From NCBI RefSeq assembly GCF_026151205.1, contig NC_087078.1:16261118-16325117 (forward strand): a DNA stretch of 64,000 nt, given 5' to 3'. This document shows positions 39,520-51,644 of this stretch, in pieces. Origin of the DNA: Bolinopsis microptera (lineage: Eukaryota > Ctenophora > Tentaculata > Lobata > Bolinopsidae). The position numbers and the translations under genes were made by a program. The stretch's first letter is position 1. Each line of letters opens with the position of its first letter. The notes under the pieces were generated by a model. The model had not been told where the DNA came from. It saw only the letters and a program-made list of their open reading frames with translations, and did no database searches.

Positions 39520-40117
39520 CAGATCGTGGCAGTATCGAGATAGCCCGACCACTGGTCCGCGGACCACTGTCCGCGGACCACTGTCTGCGGACCACTGTCC
39601 GCGGACCACTGTCTACCAGATCATATTACTGTATAATAACAGTATCCCCTGAATCAAGCAGGGTTCACATCATCCCCTGAATCAAGCAGGGTTCACATCA
39701 TCGCACGCGAATTGGAATTGGAATAGTTGTTGTTGTTGATGATGGCAACTGATAATACTTCACCAAAAACGAACGACTTATATACCACATTTTAATCGTA
39801 ATCATTTATTTCATTGAGCAATCAATATTATTCGTAACTAATTATATCCGAGAGACCACATTTGAATCGTAATCAATAGTTTGATCCAGTAATTTACTAC
39901 GCTACAATTAATTATGCTAGTCGTAACTAATTGCATCCAAGATACCATACATAGTATACCATTCATATGATCTGGTAACCAATCAACTATTCACAAACAC
40001 CTGTTGCTTGATTCAGGGGATACTGTTATTATACAGTAATATGATCTGGTAGACAGTGGTCCGCGGACAGTGGTCCGCAGACCAGTGGTCGGGCTATCTC
40101 GATACTGCCCAGATCGT
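39520..40117. mobile_element. 582-bp fold-back MITE with 8-bp target duplication
   Basis: The element 39528-40109 starts GGCAGTATCGAGATAGCCCG and ends with its complement; flanks are perfect 8-bp repeats CAGATCGT (39520-39527, 40110-40117). Arms extend about 130 bp. The left arm holds about five tandem copies of CCGCGGACCACTGT, the right arm about three, so the arms differ by unit number. A second small tandem repeat (CCCCTGAATCAAGCAGGG, twice) ends the left arm. No coding capacity; the GG start with an 8-bp duplication differs from the CAGGG family. Confidence 0.8.
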
Positions 40118-41522
40118 TGCTCTGCGAATTAACAGAGCAACTCGTTACTCGATCCCTCGATGCGATGTAAGAATTCGAATGGTAGTTTGCGCGGCGCGTC
40201 GAATTGGCGAAGTCCTCCAACGCCTTTGATACATGTTTCGTATCCAAGATATTATTTTTTCGGCGGAGCGCGCTTCGCGCGCGAAAAGTGGCATGCAACG
40301 TATGTCAACAACGCTTAGCAAGTAGCGGACTTGCTAGAAGTCGTATTTTTAACAGCCGATTTGAGCTCGCGCGCAACATTAAGCACCAAGCACGCGCTCG
40401 GCACATTTTGCATTGATATGACCTTGATGGATGTTACTCTTATAAATTTCTTCGAAATAGGCGCGCGCTGCTTTCTTTTTTAGGCAAGTGCTACGAAGTA
40501 GCGCGCGCCGGGCTAGTCCATTAAGAATGAACAATATTGACCACGCTGCACGTGCAATATAATTCGGCCGATCAGAGGAGAGAAATCCGCAAAGTTAAAA
40601 TTGAGAGCTTGCTCTATCCAGAGCGCTTGCACTTGCAGTGCAAGTGGCGTGCGCCTGCTTTTTGTGAAACAAGCGTGCCCGCAATACTGGCACGAAAGCA
40701 CATGGTTATATAAAGTTGCTAGCTTTTGTTTGGCCCGAAAGAAGACTTTTTCTGATAGCTAGTAAAACCTACATTATCCCAAATTGAGCTCCTTGGGAGC
40801 TAACTTTCAAACAAGACCAGAGACGAACATTTTGTTGAAAACCGGAGGTCTTTATTTGTTTTCCTTTTAGGACCATATCTTTTAAACATTCACATAAGGA
40901 GGGAAAAATGTTGTGCCAACTCATGGCGCTTATTACGTTATAGACTACAGACTATTAATGGTGTTGTACAAAACATGACAAAAACTGAAAATGGGTCAAT
41001 ATGAATTTTCAATTTTCTTTTGGATTGTCACTTACTTTGAAGCCTGCAAACTTGCAATAGATTACTATAGTCGCCTTGAAAACACTGAAAACGAACTAAT
41101 CTGTGCTGCATTTTACGAACACATCATGTTGGGACTTCCTTGGTATACCAACACCTCAAAGCTTCTCACCAAATACAACTTCACCCCCTCATCTTCCTAA
41201 AAATATTTCCACTCAAATACTGGCAAGTGCATAATGCGATAGGACCTTAAAATAAAATTGAACCATACAAACTCGATTTATTTATTTTTCTAAAACTAGC
41301 AGTATATAACATTTCTAAATTATCCCTACACACTTGTAAATAATTAGAATTGTGTAACTTAAATTATTTCAGAATTACAACTATTGTGTACTCAATAAAG
41401 TAATTATCATTTTTTGTATCATTGTATCCTTGTATCCTTGTATCCTTGTATCCTAGTGAAACAAATTTTTAGTGAAACAAATTTAAAATTTTATCCTTTA
41501 TTTTACAATCATAACAAAAAGC
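40118..41522. other. Region with short repeats, no gene recognised
   Basis: GCGCGCTTCGCGCGC near 40266 is a GC hairpin. At 40611-40713 lies a third copy of the dispersed short repeat. A 69-codon open stretch at 40991-41200 (FEACKLAIDYYSRLENTE) is unassigned. At about 41408-41455 the unit TTGTATCC is repeated four times. Confidence 0.4.
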
Positions 41523-41827
41523 GGCAAAACCAGTGGCGTAACGAAAGGCCCTGCTGACCCCGCTGTGCAGGGGGGCGCCGTCTTAGGGGGGCGCCAAATC
41601 GTCGTTTGAATGTGGGACAATTTCGAAAACTTAACTAAAGTACTAGCAAAACTGCGCGTTTTGCTCTAGATACACACTTTTTTAGAGATTTTACCGGCGT
41701 ATTCTTTAAAATCACCTAATTTGTTCAATTTTAGGGAGGGGCACCAAAAGGGGAGGGGGTGCCAACAGGGGGGCGCTTTTTTCGGCAGGGGGGCGCCAAC
41801 AGGCAACGTTACGCCACTGGGCAAAAC
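41523..41827. mobile_element. 289-bp hAT-like MITE with perfect 8-bp target duplication
   Basis: The element 41531-41819 starts CAGTGGCGTAACG and ends CGTTACGCCACTG. Perfect repeats GGCAAAAC flank it (41523-41530, 41820-41827). Subterminal GGGGGGCGCC motifs occur twice on the left and twice on the right. No coding capacity. Confidence 0.85.
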
Positions 41828-42709
41828 CTCTTTCTCACATGGGAAAATACAATGACATTTGACACCACGTGGAATAACTTGATCTATCAACTTAGTCCGG
41901 AACTGTTAAAGTTTCATGTCAATGCTATTCATGACACTGCGTCAACACCTAGCAACCTAAAGCTTTGGAATAAAGCCGTTTCAGGAAACTGTAAACTCTG
42001 CAGCAAACAAGGGACACTCAATCATATCCTGACGTTCTGCAAGGTTGCTCTAAGACAGGGACGTTTCAACTGGCGCCATGATCAGGTCCTACGTGAAATC
42101 ATGAAGACCGTTTCATCACAGATTGAAGAGTTTAATTCCGACATCGCCAAGGAATCGAAGAGGGCACCGTCGGTCTTTCACAAGGCAGGCAATAAGCGCG
42201 AGAAGGTTACCTTAGCTGACCCAACTCATCATAAGACCCAAAGATATTTCTTTTCAGATGCCAACGACTGGAAGATAATATTTGATGAGGATGAGAGACA
42301 GAGGAACTTCCCGCAGCACATTGCAGCTACACCACTAAGACCTGATGTAGTGATCTATTCAGATAAAGCAAAGAAGGTTTATCTAATGGAGCTGACTTGT
42401 GGAAATGAGCAGAACTTTGCTGATCAAGAGAAGCGAAAGATGAAGAGATATCAGCAGCTGACAGAAGAGATAGAAGCCAACGGATGGGCTTGCAAGCTCC
42501 AGACAGTAGAAGTGGGAGCTCGAGGCATTTACAACTATAGCCTCCCAACCTTTATGAACCACCTGAACGTAAACAACAAAGAGAAGAAGAAGGCCTGCAT
42601 GAAGATCGCTGAGATCAGCCTGAGGGCATCGTATACCATCTATTTGTCCAGAAACAATACCATATGGACAGATGATTGGGAGTTAGTCAAGAGACCAGTA
42701 ATAGCATAG
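41828..42709 (+). pseudogene. 3' fragment of an RLE-type LINE (zinc knuckle and restriction-like endonuclease)
   Basis: The frame is open from before 41828 to a TAG at 42707-42709. It encodes a Cys/His cluster (CKLCSKQGTLNHILTFC) and RFNWRHDQVL. The PD-(D/E)XK-like endonuclease core follows, RPDVVIYSDKAKKVYLMELTCG, with downstream Lys and Tyr (KMKRYQQL) and TVEVGARGIY. This is the C-terminal organisation of NeSL/Hero-like LINEs. The reverse transcriptase is absent and a MITE sits directly at the 5' edge, so it is a truncated relic with an intact endonuclease frame. It differs in sequence from the RLE LINE at 44.6-52.9 kb, so two lineages are present. Confidence 0.78.
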
Positions 42710-44300
42710 TAGGAGCGTAGAATGTTTGGGCCCAGAAAAACATGTTTAATACCGCTATGAACCCGTCATAAGCCGGGGACTACTATGAAAGTGATGATGC
42801 TGTGTTGTTGAAAGACCTTCGACCAATCAAAGATGTACCTCATCACGCCAAGCAGTTATGCTTGTAGGTGAATATACACTTATAGAGTACAACAACTTTA
42901 TAACACTCCATAATATTTATAAGCCTCCGTTTTGAAAGTTTTAAATTTTAATATATTCACATTTCTATTTAAAATTCAATTTAATGTATAAATCAATAAC
43001 TGGCCGCCAAAGCCGCGCATTCTTGAAAACAGAATTAAATTGTTTATGATTATACGACAAATAGAAATAAATTTAAAACAATCCGTGGTTTTTTAAAAAT
43101 AAATTATAATCTTACCTAAATCCAAAGCCAGCTTTGTAAAATTTACTATTTACTATTAGATTTACATTTATAACCCTGCACGCATCCGTTCTTATGCGGC
43201 GCGGCTCAAGCCGCGCATGCACGTATTATTTTATACTTTTTGCTTTCTAATAAATATCGTGTCAATGTGTACGTCTAAATGTTCATGTTTTGTGTAAAAC
43301 GAATCCAATTGAGCTTAGTGACAAGGATAAGGACCCAAGTGCCTGTACGGCTTTTTCGGACCCCTGTGGACCACTACTCTTGAAATCGCTTTACAACTAG
43401 TGAACATTTACAACTGTTATATAATATATAACGTCATTTGACAATTATTATCATTAATCTACAATCTAACTGTCTTGCTGAGGGGGAGGAGTAAACGCTT
43501 CACAAACTAAGATACTTACAACATACAAAATTTAAAACCATCAACACGGTTATAGTTAATATCAAGGGCCAATTTGGTATACCTCTATTTCGTTGTAATA
43601 TCTAGTATATCTTCACATCTTAATACTATAATGAAATACAATAGGATACATGTTTCGAGAAAGAAAGGTTGGTCCGATTATTAACAAAAGTAAACAAAAG
43701 TCCATCAGGGACTCCACGGAGTCGAAAAAGGTACACGGCTGCTGTCTGGTGCTGCTAGGCATTTATTGATCAAGATGTTTTATTGTATTGGTTTTTTATG
43801 ATTCTATTGTTCGTGACTAATCAAGTTCTAAGTGGGGGTATAAAGTGCTGCCTAAGATACTTCGTCATCTCATGTCCAGTATAATGAATATCCTTGTATC
43901 CTTGTATCCAGTACCTCAATTTGGTTTCATACCATCATTAATTAATTAACTAATTGGTCTCTGGCCGCAAAAAGTCAAATTTGTGTTCAGAATTTAAATA
44001 TTCATATTTGTAAATTATGGGCCTGGGACAGAAATTGGAAAATATGAATTTTTGTTTTATCAAGGGAACGTGGGACGTCAGCAAGATTTTTGCCAATTTT
44101 ACCCCCCCCCCCCCTCCCCTGTCAGTAGTAAAACAAAGTATTTTTAGTAAAACAAAGTATTTTATTTATTAGCAGTGCAATCAATTCATATGATATAATT
44201 ATAAGAATATAATAGTATGTCACACCTGTTTAACTGTTACATTTGAGTAGTCGTGCCATGGCTTAATCTAACTAGGACCAGTGGTGTCGATTAACATTTA
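42710..44300. other. AT-rich spacer, no gene recognised
   Basis: It contains TTGTATCC repeats near 43893 similar to those at 41408, GCCGCGC inverted motifs near 43015 and 43195, and a 14-base C run near 44102. No coding stretch stands out. Confidence 0.5.
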
Positions 44301-44310
44301 ATAGGTAATA

Positions 44311-44541
44311 ATATTACCAGGTATGCTCTTTTTCAAAGAATTCCCTTCCTAGGATTTGTTCATCTATACAACGTGTTCTGGCACATGTTCTAAATTTATC
44401 TAGATATGCTTCAAGGTCACCAAATAGTATTCTGATACATTTTTTCTGAGTGATGAAGATAGGTTGAAGCATATTGTTACTCGACCCACCCCATACCGAT
44501 ATTCCAAATCTTAGGTATGACTCAAATAACGTGTGGTACAA
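44311..44541 (-). pseudogene. Short LINE C-terminal fragment
   Basis: The 75-codon frame encodes YHTLFESYLRFGISVWGG, then ITQKKCIRILFGD and GREFFEKEHT. This pattern lies after the reverse transcriptase in many CR1/Jockey-group LINEs. It is truncated at both ends and bordered by an (ATA)n run at 44546-44560. Confidence 0.65.
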
Positions 44542-45454
44542 TTCTTTATAATAATAATAATAAGGACCCCGCTCAGAACACCAGAGCTAGTGAGTAGTGG
44601 GTCCGAGGCTGATACTCGTGGTCAGCACCCCCGGGGTCGGTAACGGCAGCAGTCCATTGGATGGCTGCCGGCTAGAGCTACTCACTCCCTGGCATTGCCA
44701 GATGTCTTCTTCCTGAGGTTCAGTTATAGCACAAAGTTTAAACTATTAAAAACACTGTTAGTTCCCCCGTTACTAGTCCAAGTAACGGGCTAGAACTTGA
44801 TCAAACAGCTGGTGAAACACCTGTAGACCACCAGAACCTCAGGCTCTTATGTCCCTTCTCAACATCACTTAATGTTATCATGAGATTTTGTACTTGCTTA
44901 ATTTTCATGTTTAGGAGGGAAAAAAGAAAAGAAAATTACAAAAAAAGTTAAAAAGAAAAAAAAAAAAGAAAAAAAAAAGCACAAAATGGAAAAACCAAGA
45001 AAAATATCTGTAACTGAGAAAGCAGTATTTTAAGATAATATATCCCCTAATTTTTATTCCATATCATAGCAGCACAGACTGCTGGTACTGAAAGAATATC
45101 ATTCCTTTGGAAATATTACTATCTATAATGTTACTATACTCGAGTAATTATAACATTGTAATCATTTTATATTTCATTGTATTGTTTGTTAATTGTCCCC
45201 CGGTTAATTCCCTTTCTTGCCTCTCGTTGGTTAAATTCTTGTATCCTTCTGCTCTAGCTCTTGGTTTGTTGACTAGGTGCAATTGACACCTAGTGGTTTT
45301 CTTATCGGGCATGGACTGACCCGCAGAAGTCCCCCAATCTTAAGTTGTGGACTCGTGACAAAAGGATGCGTGGCCATGGGTTAAATGGTTACTAACGGGT
45401 CTACTACCCAGGAGGTAGCTACCTGGGGAGCTGGGCGACGCGGGGCAACGCTCA

Positions 45455-46007
45455 GTGCTCTGTTTTCCCTGCCAACTCTCTAGGGGGTATACTAAGTCCC
45501 CCAGTTATGATATGAATTCTCTCTCAAATTCTTCAAACTCTCCTACTCTCCCTACTAATGGGTCAGGGCAGGATCAACAACCTAACATCATCCCTCCAGC
45601 TCGACGTGAGAGGAAGGCTCGCACGGAGACTTCCACTCGGCACACGTGGAGCAAGGAGGACAACATACAGCTCATGACGCTGTATTACCAGAGCCAACCA
45701 TCCCGCTCTGGTTACAGGAGAAGACTCCGATCACTGTGGGATGATGCCGGACTCTTCACTTGTACGGAACAAAGATTGGCAGACCAAGCAAGGTCAATCA
45801 GAAATAATAATCTCCTTTCAGACATAGAACTACTGGAGATTCGAGGTACTCTTCCACCTAGCGTAGTGGAAGAGGCTCCAACAACGACAACTCAAGCTTT
45901 ACCCACAGTCTCCCAAGCAATCAGGACGTTGAGGGATGCAACTATCCCAACTGTCGCCGCCGAAGAACTCACCCCCACCACAACGGTACCTGATTTTGAC
46001 AAGGAGG
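45455..46007 (+). pseudogene. RLE LINE, N-terminal segment with Myb-like domain
   Basis: The segment encodes a Ser/Asn/Pro-rich start and a Trp/Leu helix pattern (WSKEDNIQLM, then GYRRRLRSLWDDAGLF, RLADQARSIRNNN). It ends DFDKEA at the insertion point. Myb-like DNA-binding domains at this position help RLE LINEs recognise their target site. The frame continues into the hAT element only by chance. Confidence 0.7.
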
Positions 46008-47439
46008 CAGGGGTCGACCGAGGGCAGGATTTTCGACCGAGGCCGAGGCCGAGGAAAATACAGTTAGTTAAGACCGAGGCCGAGGACAACCGAGGTTTCT
46101 TTTTTTGACCGAGGCCGAGGCCGAGGAGTGCAAATTTTGACCGAGGCCGAGGCCGAGGCCGAGGAATTTTGGCAGAAAAATTGTTGGGAAAAAGGGCATT
46201 GTTTATTAGGAAAAGCGCACTGTACCTAATCAGATTGTACTGTGTACTATACTGTGTACACACGTTACAATCATTATGAAGGGGCAAGTTCGCCAAGAGT
46301 CAGGAGTGGGCATGCTAATAAGCAGAGCTATCCGAGGTACCGCGACAATTGACCCCCCGACAATTGACCCCCGACAATTGACCCCCCGACAATTGACCCC
46401 CCGACAATTGACCCCTATGTAATTACACTGGGGTCAATTGTCGCGAAATCTAGGGTTTAGTACGACAATTGACCCCCCGACAATTGACCCCCATGTAATT
46501 ACACTGGGGTCAATTGATCGGGTCCTGGGTCAGGGTTAGGGTTAGGGTTAGGGTTAGGGTTAGGGTTAGGGTCCTGGGTCAGGGTTAGGGTTAGGGTTAG
46601 GGTTACGGTTAGGGTCCTGGGTCAGGGTCAGGGTTAGGGTCAGGGTCAGGGTCAGGGTCAGGGTCAGGGTCAGGGTCAGGGTCAGGGTCAGGGTCAGGGT
46701 CAGGGTCAGGGTCAGGGTCCTGGGTCCTGGGTCTTGGGTCCTGGGTCCTGGGTCAGGGTCAAGGTCAGCCGTGGGTCAATTGTCGGGGGGTAAATTGTCG
46801 GGGGTCAATTGTCGGGGGGTCAATTGTCGCCCACCCCTATCCGAACCTTGCTGAGTGTTCAAGGAAATATCTATCTGCGCCGGCGAGCTCAGCAGCACCA
46901 GAGAGATTGTTTTCTACAGCAGGGCACATCCTGAAGTTAAATCGCCTCAGCCTTAAGCCAACAAACTTTGAGGGGTGCTTGTTTCTCAAAAAGAACATCG
47001 GAACATTTGGGGACGACTTCGGCCCCTGTCCAAATGAATTTGAAGCCCCAAATAAAGAGGACTGTCCCCCTTCTTCTGAGCTGTGCACAGAAGATTATTC
47101 TGATTCAGAGTGCTCAGATATTGTCATTTCATCAGACGATGAATCTTAGACTATGATATTTTTAGTTTTGTGTCCTGGTCAATTGGTCGTTTTATTTTCA
47201 ATTTTACAAATTCGTTTACATTAACCTCACAAACCTTACAAAAATCCTCGGTCAAATCCTCGGTAAAATCGTCAAATTTCGCCGAGGCCGAGGAATTTCG
47301 AATCTATTTTTGACCGAGGCCGAGGCGAACCGAGGAATTGTCCTCCTGACCGAGGCCGAGGCCGAGGCCGAGGAAAAATCGCCATTCCTCGGTAAAACCG
47401 AGGCCGAGGCCGAGGACTCGGTCGACCCTTGCAAGGAGG
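46000..47439. mobile_element. hAT transposon remnant inserted in the LINE
   Basis: The element 46008-47431 starts CAGGGGTCGACCGAG and ends with the complement of CAAGGGTCGACCGAG (14 of 15 match). Perfect 8-bp repeats CAAGGAGG flank it (46000-46007, 47432-47439). Both subterminal regions carry many copies of CCGAGG in tandem, as expected of transposase-binding repeats. In the middle a frame at about 46304-46335 and 46837-47149 encodes the hAT C-terminal dimerisation domain: YPNLAECSRKYLSAP, APERLFSTAGHI, LSLKPTNFEGCLFLKKN. The rest of the transposase is missing, so the copy is not autonomous. Confidence 0.88.
46328..46844. mobile_element. 501-bp element nested in the hAT, carrying telomere-like repeats
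   Basis: The element 46336-46836 lies between perfect 8-bp repeats CTATCCGA (46328-46335, 46837-46844). Its ends share GCGACAATTGACCCCC as inverted repeats: five to six tandem copies of CGACAATTGACCCC on the left, three to four of the complement on the right. The centre is TTAGGG in tandem (about 46533-46615) passing into CAGGGT in tandem (about 46620-46720), broken by TCCTGGG. Removing it restores an uninterrupted hAT dimerisation frame, which supports the boundaries. Confidence 0.85.
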
Positions 47440-49867
47440 CAATCATTGAACGGCTAAAAAGGCTCCTAGAAGACCCTTCAGTGATAGAAACCAAGCCCCT
47501 GAGACATGTGAACAGAAAGAAGCTTATGGAGGAAACATCTCTCATCAACTCATGTATAGCAGAGATTCCAACTTCTTCAATCACTGAAACCAACACCCTA
47601 TTGCTTGCAGGGGCACATTTAGTCAGCGAAAGACTTGGTGAAAAACCTGCAAATAAGAATACAGGGAAACGGAAAACTCCACTATGGAAAAGAAGAATCG
47701 AAGATAAGATTACCCAGGTTAGGAAAGACATCTCCTACCTTGAGGAGAAGAAGAAAGGTACTACCCTTAAACAAAAAATACTAGAAGGGCTCAACAGACG
47801 TCACCCTCTGTTGAAGAAAAAGGGTATACCATGCATCATTGAGGAGCTCAAGCAACGTCTTCGCGCAAAAGCAGCTAAGATAAAGAGATTTAATAAAAGA
47901 TGCGAACGATACCACCAGAACAAGTTGTTTGGAAACAACCAGAGGCAGTTCTACAGAAACCTTCAAACAAACCCTGAAGAACAGGATATCTCCCACCCTG
48001 AGGCTGACAAGGATTCTTGTCTGAAGTTCTGGAAGAACATATGGGAGCAGCCGGTTGAACACAACAGTGATGCTGAATGGTTACCGGATGTCAGAACAGC
48101 ACTAGCCTCAGCAGATGAACAGAGACAGTTTGTTATAACTAACACCCTGGTTGCAGATAGAGTGAAGAAAATGACTAATTGGTCCTCTCCTGGTACAGAC
48201 GGACTGCATGCTTATTGGATAAAGCACTTTAAAGAACTCCACAATAGGATTGCAGATCAACTCATGAATTGCCTAACCAACGCTGATATCCCAGACTGGA
48301 TGACATTGGGACGCACGTACCTGCTCATCAAGGACCACTCGAAAGGACCCATCCCAGGCAATTTCAGACCGATTACTTGCTTATCAGCTATGTGGAAACT
48401 GTTCACTGGTCTAATCTCAGATTCCATTTACCACCATTTAGACCAGCAAAAGCTCCTCCCCCTGAGCAGAAAGGGTGCAAGAAGAAGAGTAGAGGATGTA
48501 AAGAACAGTTAATGATAGACAAACTCATCCTGAAGAACTGTAAACGAAGGAAGCGGAACCTGAACATGACGTTTATAGACTACAAGAAGGCGTATGATAG
48601 CGTCCCACACTCCTGGATTCTATCTTGTTTGACCATGTGTGGCATCTCTTCATGCATCATAGACCTGTTTGAAGCCTCCTTCAAACAATCGTATGTTAAC
48701 CTGATGCTTGGTAAAGTTTCCCTTGGGAGAATTAAAATTAATAGAGGTCTATTCCAAGGAGACTCAGTCTCACCTATCCACTTTATCATTAGTCTTATAC
48801 CCCTGTCCATTCTTTTGAATAAGCATGACATAGGATACTCTCTGGAGAGAGGAGGTCAACCGAAAGTGTCGCATAGGCTATATATGGACGACCTCAAGTT
48901 GTATGCCGAGAGTGAAGACGAAATGCACACACTGGTTAATACCACAGCAGAGTTCAGCAGTGACATAAAAATGGAATTTGGGCTAGAGAAATGTGCCGTG
49001 GTGAAGGTGAAGAAGGGAGCAAGAACCGTTTTTGAAGGCATCTCCCTACCCACAGGTGAACAGATCCATGAGTTGGAGGACGACGGCTATAAGTATCTCG
49101 GAATACTAGAAGCTAATGATATACTACACAAAGAGATGAAAGCACTGGTTACAAAAGAGTATATCAGAAGAGTTAAAAAGGTTTTGAAATCCCAGCTTCA
49201 TGGCAGGAATAGTATACAAGCGATTAACACCTGGGCTGTACCTGTGATAAGATATGGAGCTGGAATTCTCTCATGGAATGCTGGGGAGACCAAAGCCTTA
49301 GATGTCAAGACCCGGAAACTGATGAGGATACATGGAGCTCACCACCCCCAAGGAGATGTTGATCGGTTATACGTCAGCCGTCAACTGGGTGGCCGTGGGC
49401 TACATAGTATAGAGGAAGTCGTTAAGAGAGAGGAGAATGCACTCACTACTTATGTGGTGAGAAGTAGAGACCCAGAACTGATTGCTCTGAAGGACTGCTT
49501 TGTCAAAGACAAGATACTCTTGGGTGAAGAGATAGAGAAAGATATTGACCGAACACAACGCGAGGAAATCCGCAAGGAGAAATGGACTGCTAAAGTGATG
49601 CACGGACAGTTCCCAAGGCAGATGATGGGTACAGCAGACCCGTTAACCTCTTGGAACTGGCTCACCCAACAAGATTTGAAGAAGGAGACAGAAGGATTGT
49701 TGATAGCAGCCCAAGACCAAGCACTTAGGACTAATTACGTGAAGCACAGGATTGACAAAACACCTGGCTCTTCTCCCCTCTGCAGACTCTGCAGAAATCA
49801 TTACGAGACAATAGACCACATACTGAATGGGTGGAGTCTGGAAGAACATATGGGAGCAGCCGGTTGA
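47440..49867 (+). pseudogene. RLE LINE, copy 1 of the reverse transcriptase region (frameshifted)
   Basis: The first frame runs from the hAT insertion to 48512 and includes SSPGTDGLHAYWIKH and [17 protein letters not shown] one-base loss in a C run breaks it, and the next frame resumes with [28 protein letters not shown] and [10 protein letters not shown]. It stops at the duplication junction after [17 protein letters not shown]. Confidence 0.8.
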
Positions 49868-51644
49868 ACACAACAGTGATGCTGAATGGTTACCGGATGT
49901 CAGAACAGCACTAGCCTCAGCAGATGAACAGAGACAGTTTGTTATAACTAACACCCTGGTTGCAGATAGAGTGAAGAAAATGACTAATTGGTCCTCTCCT
50001 GGTACAGACGGACTGCATGCTTATTGGATAAAGCACTTTAAAGAACTCCACAATAGGATTGCAGATCAACTCATGAATTGCCTAACCAACGCTGATATCC
50101 CAGACTGGATGACATTGGGACGCACGTACCTGCTCATCAAGGACCACTCGAACGGACCCATCCCAGGCAATTTCAGACCGATTACTTGCTTATCAGCTAT
50201 GTGGAAACTGTTCACTGGTCTAATCTCAGATTCCATTTACCACCATTTAGACCAGCAAAAGCTCCTCCCCCCTGAGCAGAAAGGGTGCAAGAAGAAGAGT
50301 AGAGGATGTAAAGAACAGTTAATGATAGACAAACTCATCCTGAAGAACTGTAAACGAAGGAAGCGGAACCTGAACATGACGTTTATAGACTACAAGAAGG
50401 CGTATGATAGCGTCCCACACTCCTGGATTCTATCTTGTTTGACCATGTGTGGCATCTCTTCATGCATCATAGACCTGTTTGAAGCCTCCTTCAAACAATC
50501 GTATGTTAACCTGATGCTTGGTAAAGTTTCCCTTGGGAGAATTAAAATTAATAGAGGTCTATTCCAAGGAGACTCAGTCTCACCTATCCACTTTATCATT
50601 AGTCTTATACCCCTGTCCATTCTTTTGAATAAGCATGACATAGGATACTCTCTGGAGAGAGGAGGTCAACCGAAAGTGTCGCATAGGCTATATATGGACG
50701 ACCTCAAGTTGTATGCCGAGAGTGAAGACGAAATGCACACACTGGTTAATACCACAGCAGAGTTCAGCAGTGACATAAAAATGGAATTTGGGCTAGAGAA
50801 ATGTGCCGTGGTGAAGGTGAAGAAGGGAGCAAGAACCGTTTTTGAAGGCATCTCCCTACCCACAGGTGAACAGATCCATGAGTTGGAGGACGACGGCTAT
50901 AAGTATCTCGGAATACTAGAAGCTAATGATATACTACACAAAGAGATGAAAGCACTGGTTACAAAAGAGTATATCAGAAGAGTTAAAAAGGTTTTGAAAT
51001 CCCAGCTTCATGGCAGGAATAGTATACAAGCGATTAACACCTGGGCTGTACCTGTGATAAGATATGGAGCTGGAATTCTCTCATGGAATGCTGGGGAGAC
51101 CAAAGCCTTAGATGTCAAGACCCGGAAACTGATGAGGATACATGGAGCTCACCACCCCCAAGGAGATGTTGATCGGTTATACGTCAGCCGTCAACTGGGT
51201 GGCCGTGGGCTACATAGTATAGAGGAAGTCGTTAAGAGAGAGGAGAATGCACTCACTACTTATGTGGTGAGAAGTAGAGACCCAGAACTGATTGCTCTGA
51301 AGGACTGCTTTGTCAAAGACAAGATACTCTTGGGTGAAGAGATAGAGAAAGATATTGACCGAACACAACGCGAGGAAATCCGCAAGGAGAAATGGACTGC
51401 TAAAGTGATGCACGGACAGTTCCCAAGGCAGATGATGGGTACAGCAGACCCGTTAACCTCTTGGAACTGGCTCACCCAACAAGATTTGAAGAAGGAGACA
51501 GAAGGATTGTTGATAGCAGCCCAAGACCAAGCACTTAGGACTAATTACGTGAAGCACAGGATTGACAAAACACCTGGCTCTTCTCCCCTCTGCAGACTCT
51601 GCAGAAATCATTACGAGACAATAGACCACATACTGAATGGGTGC
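48025..51644. repeat. 1,810-bp tandem duplication inside the LINE
   Basis: Segment 48025-49834 is repeated head-to-tail as 49835-51644. The copies are almost identical. One difference is a C run near 48459: five C in copy 1, six C at the matching place near 50269. Copy 1 is therefore frameshifted between LLPL and the following residues while copy 2 stays open. The junction near 49834 joins CTGAATGGGTG to GAGTCTGGAAG. Confidence 0.9.

Noticed and set aside
40029-40298. 89-codon minus-strand frame with a KHVSKALEDFA stretch
   Set aside because: Half of it lies in the arm of the 39528-40109 MITE, and the rest has no support as a gene.
45892-46296. Arg/Pro-repeat protein on the minus strand
   Set aside because: It is a translation of the CCGAGG subterminal repeats of the hAT element.
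46533-46720. Telomere or chromosome end
   Set aside because: The TTAGGG run is short, degenerate, and bounded on both sides by a mobile element and unique sequence, so it is interstitial.
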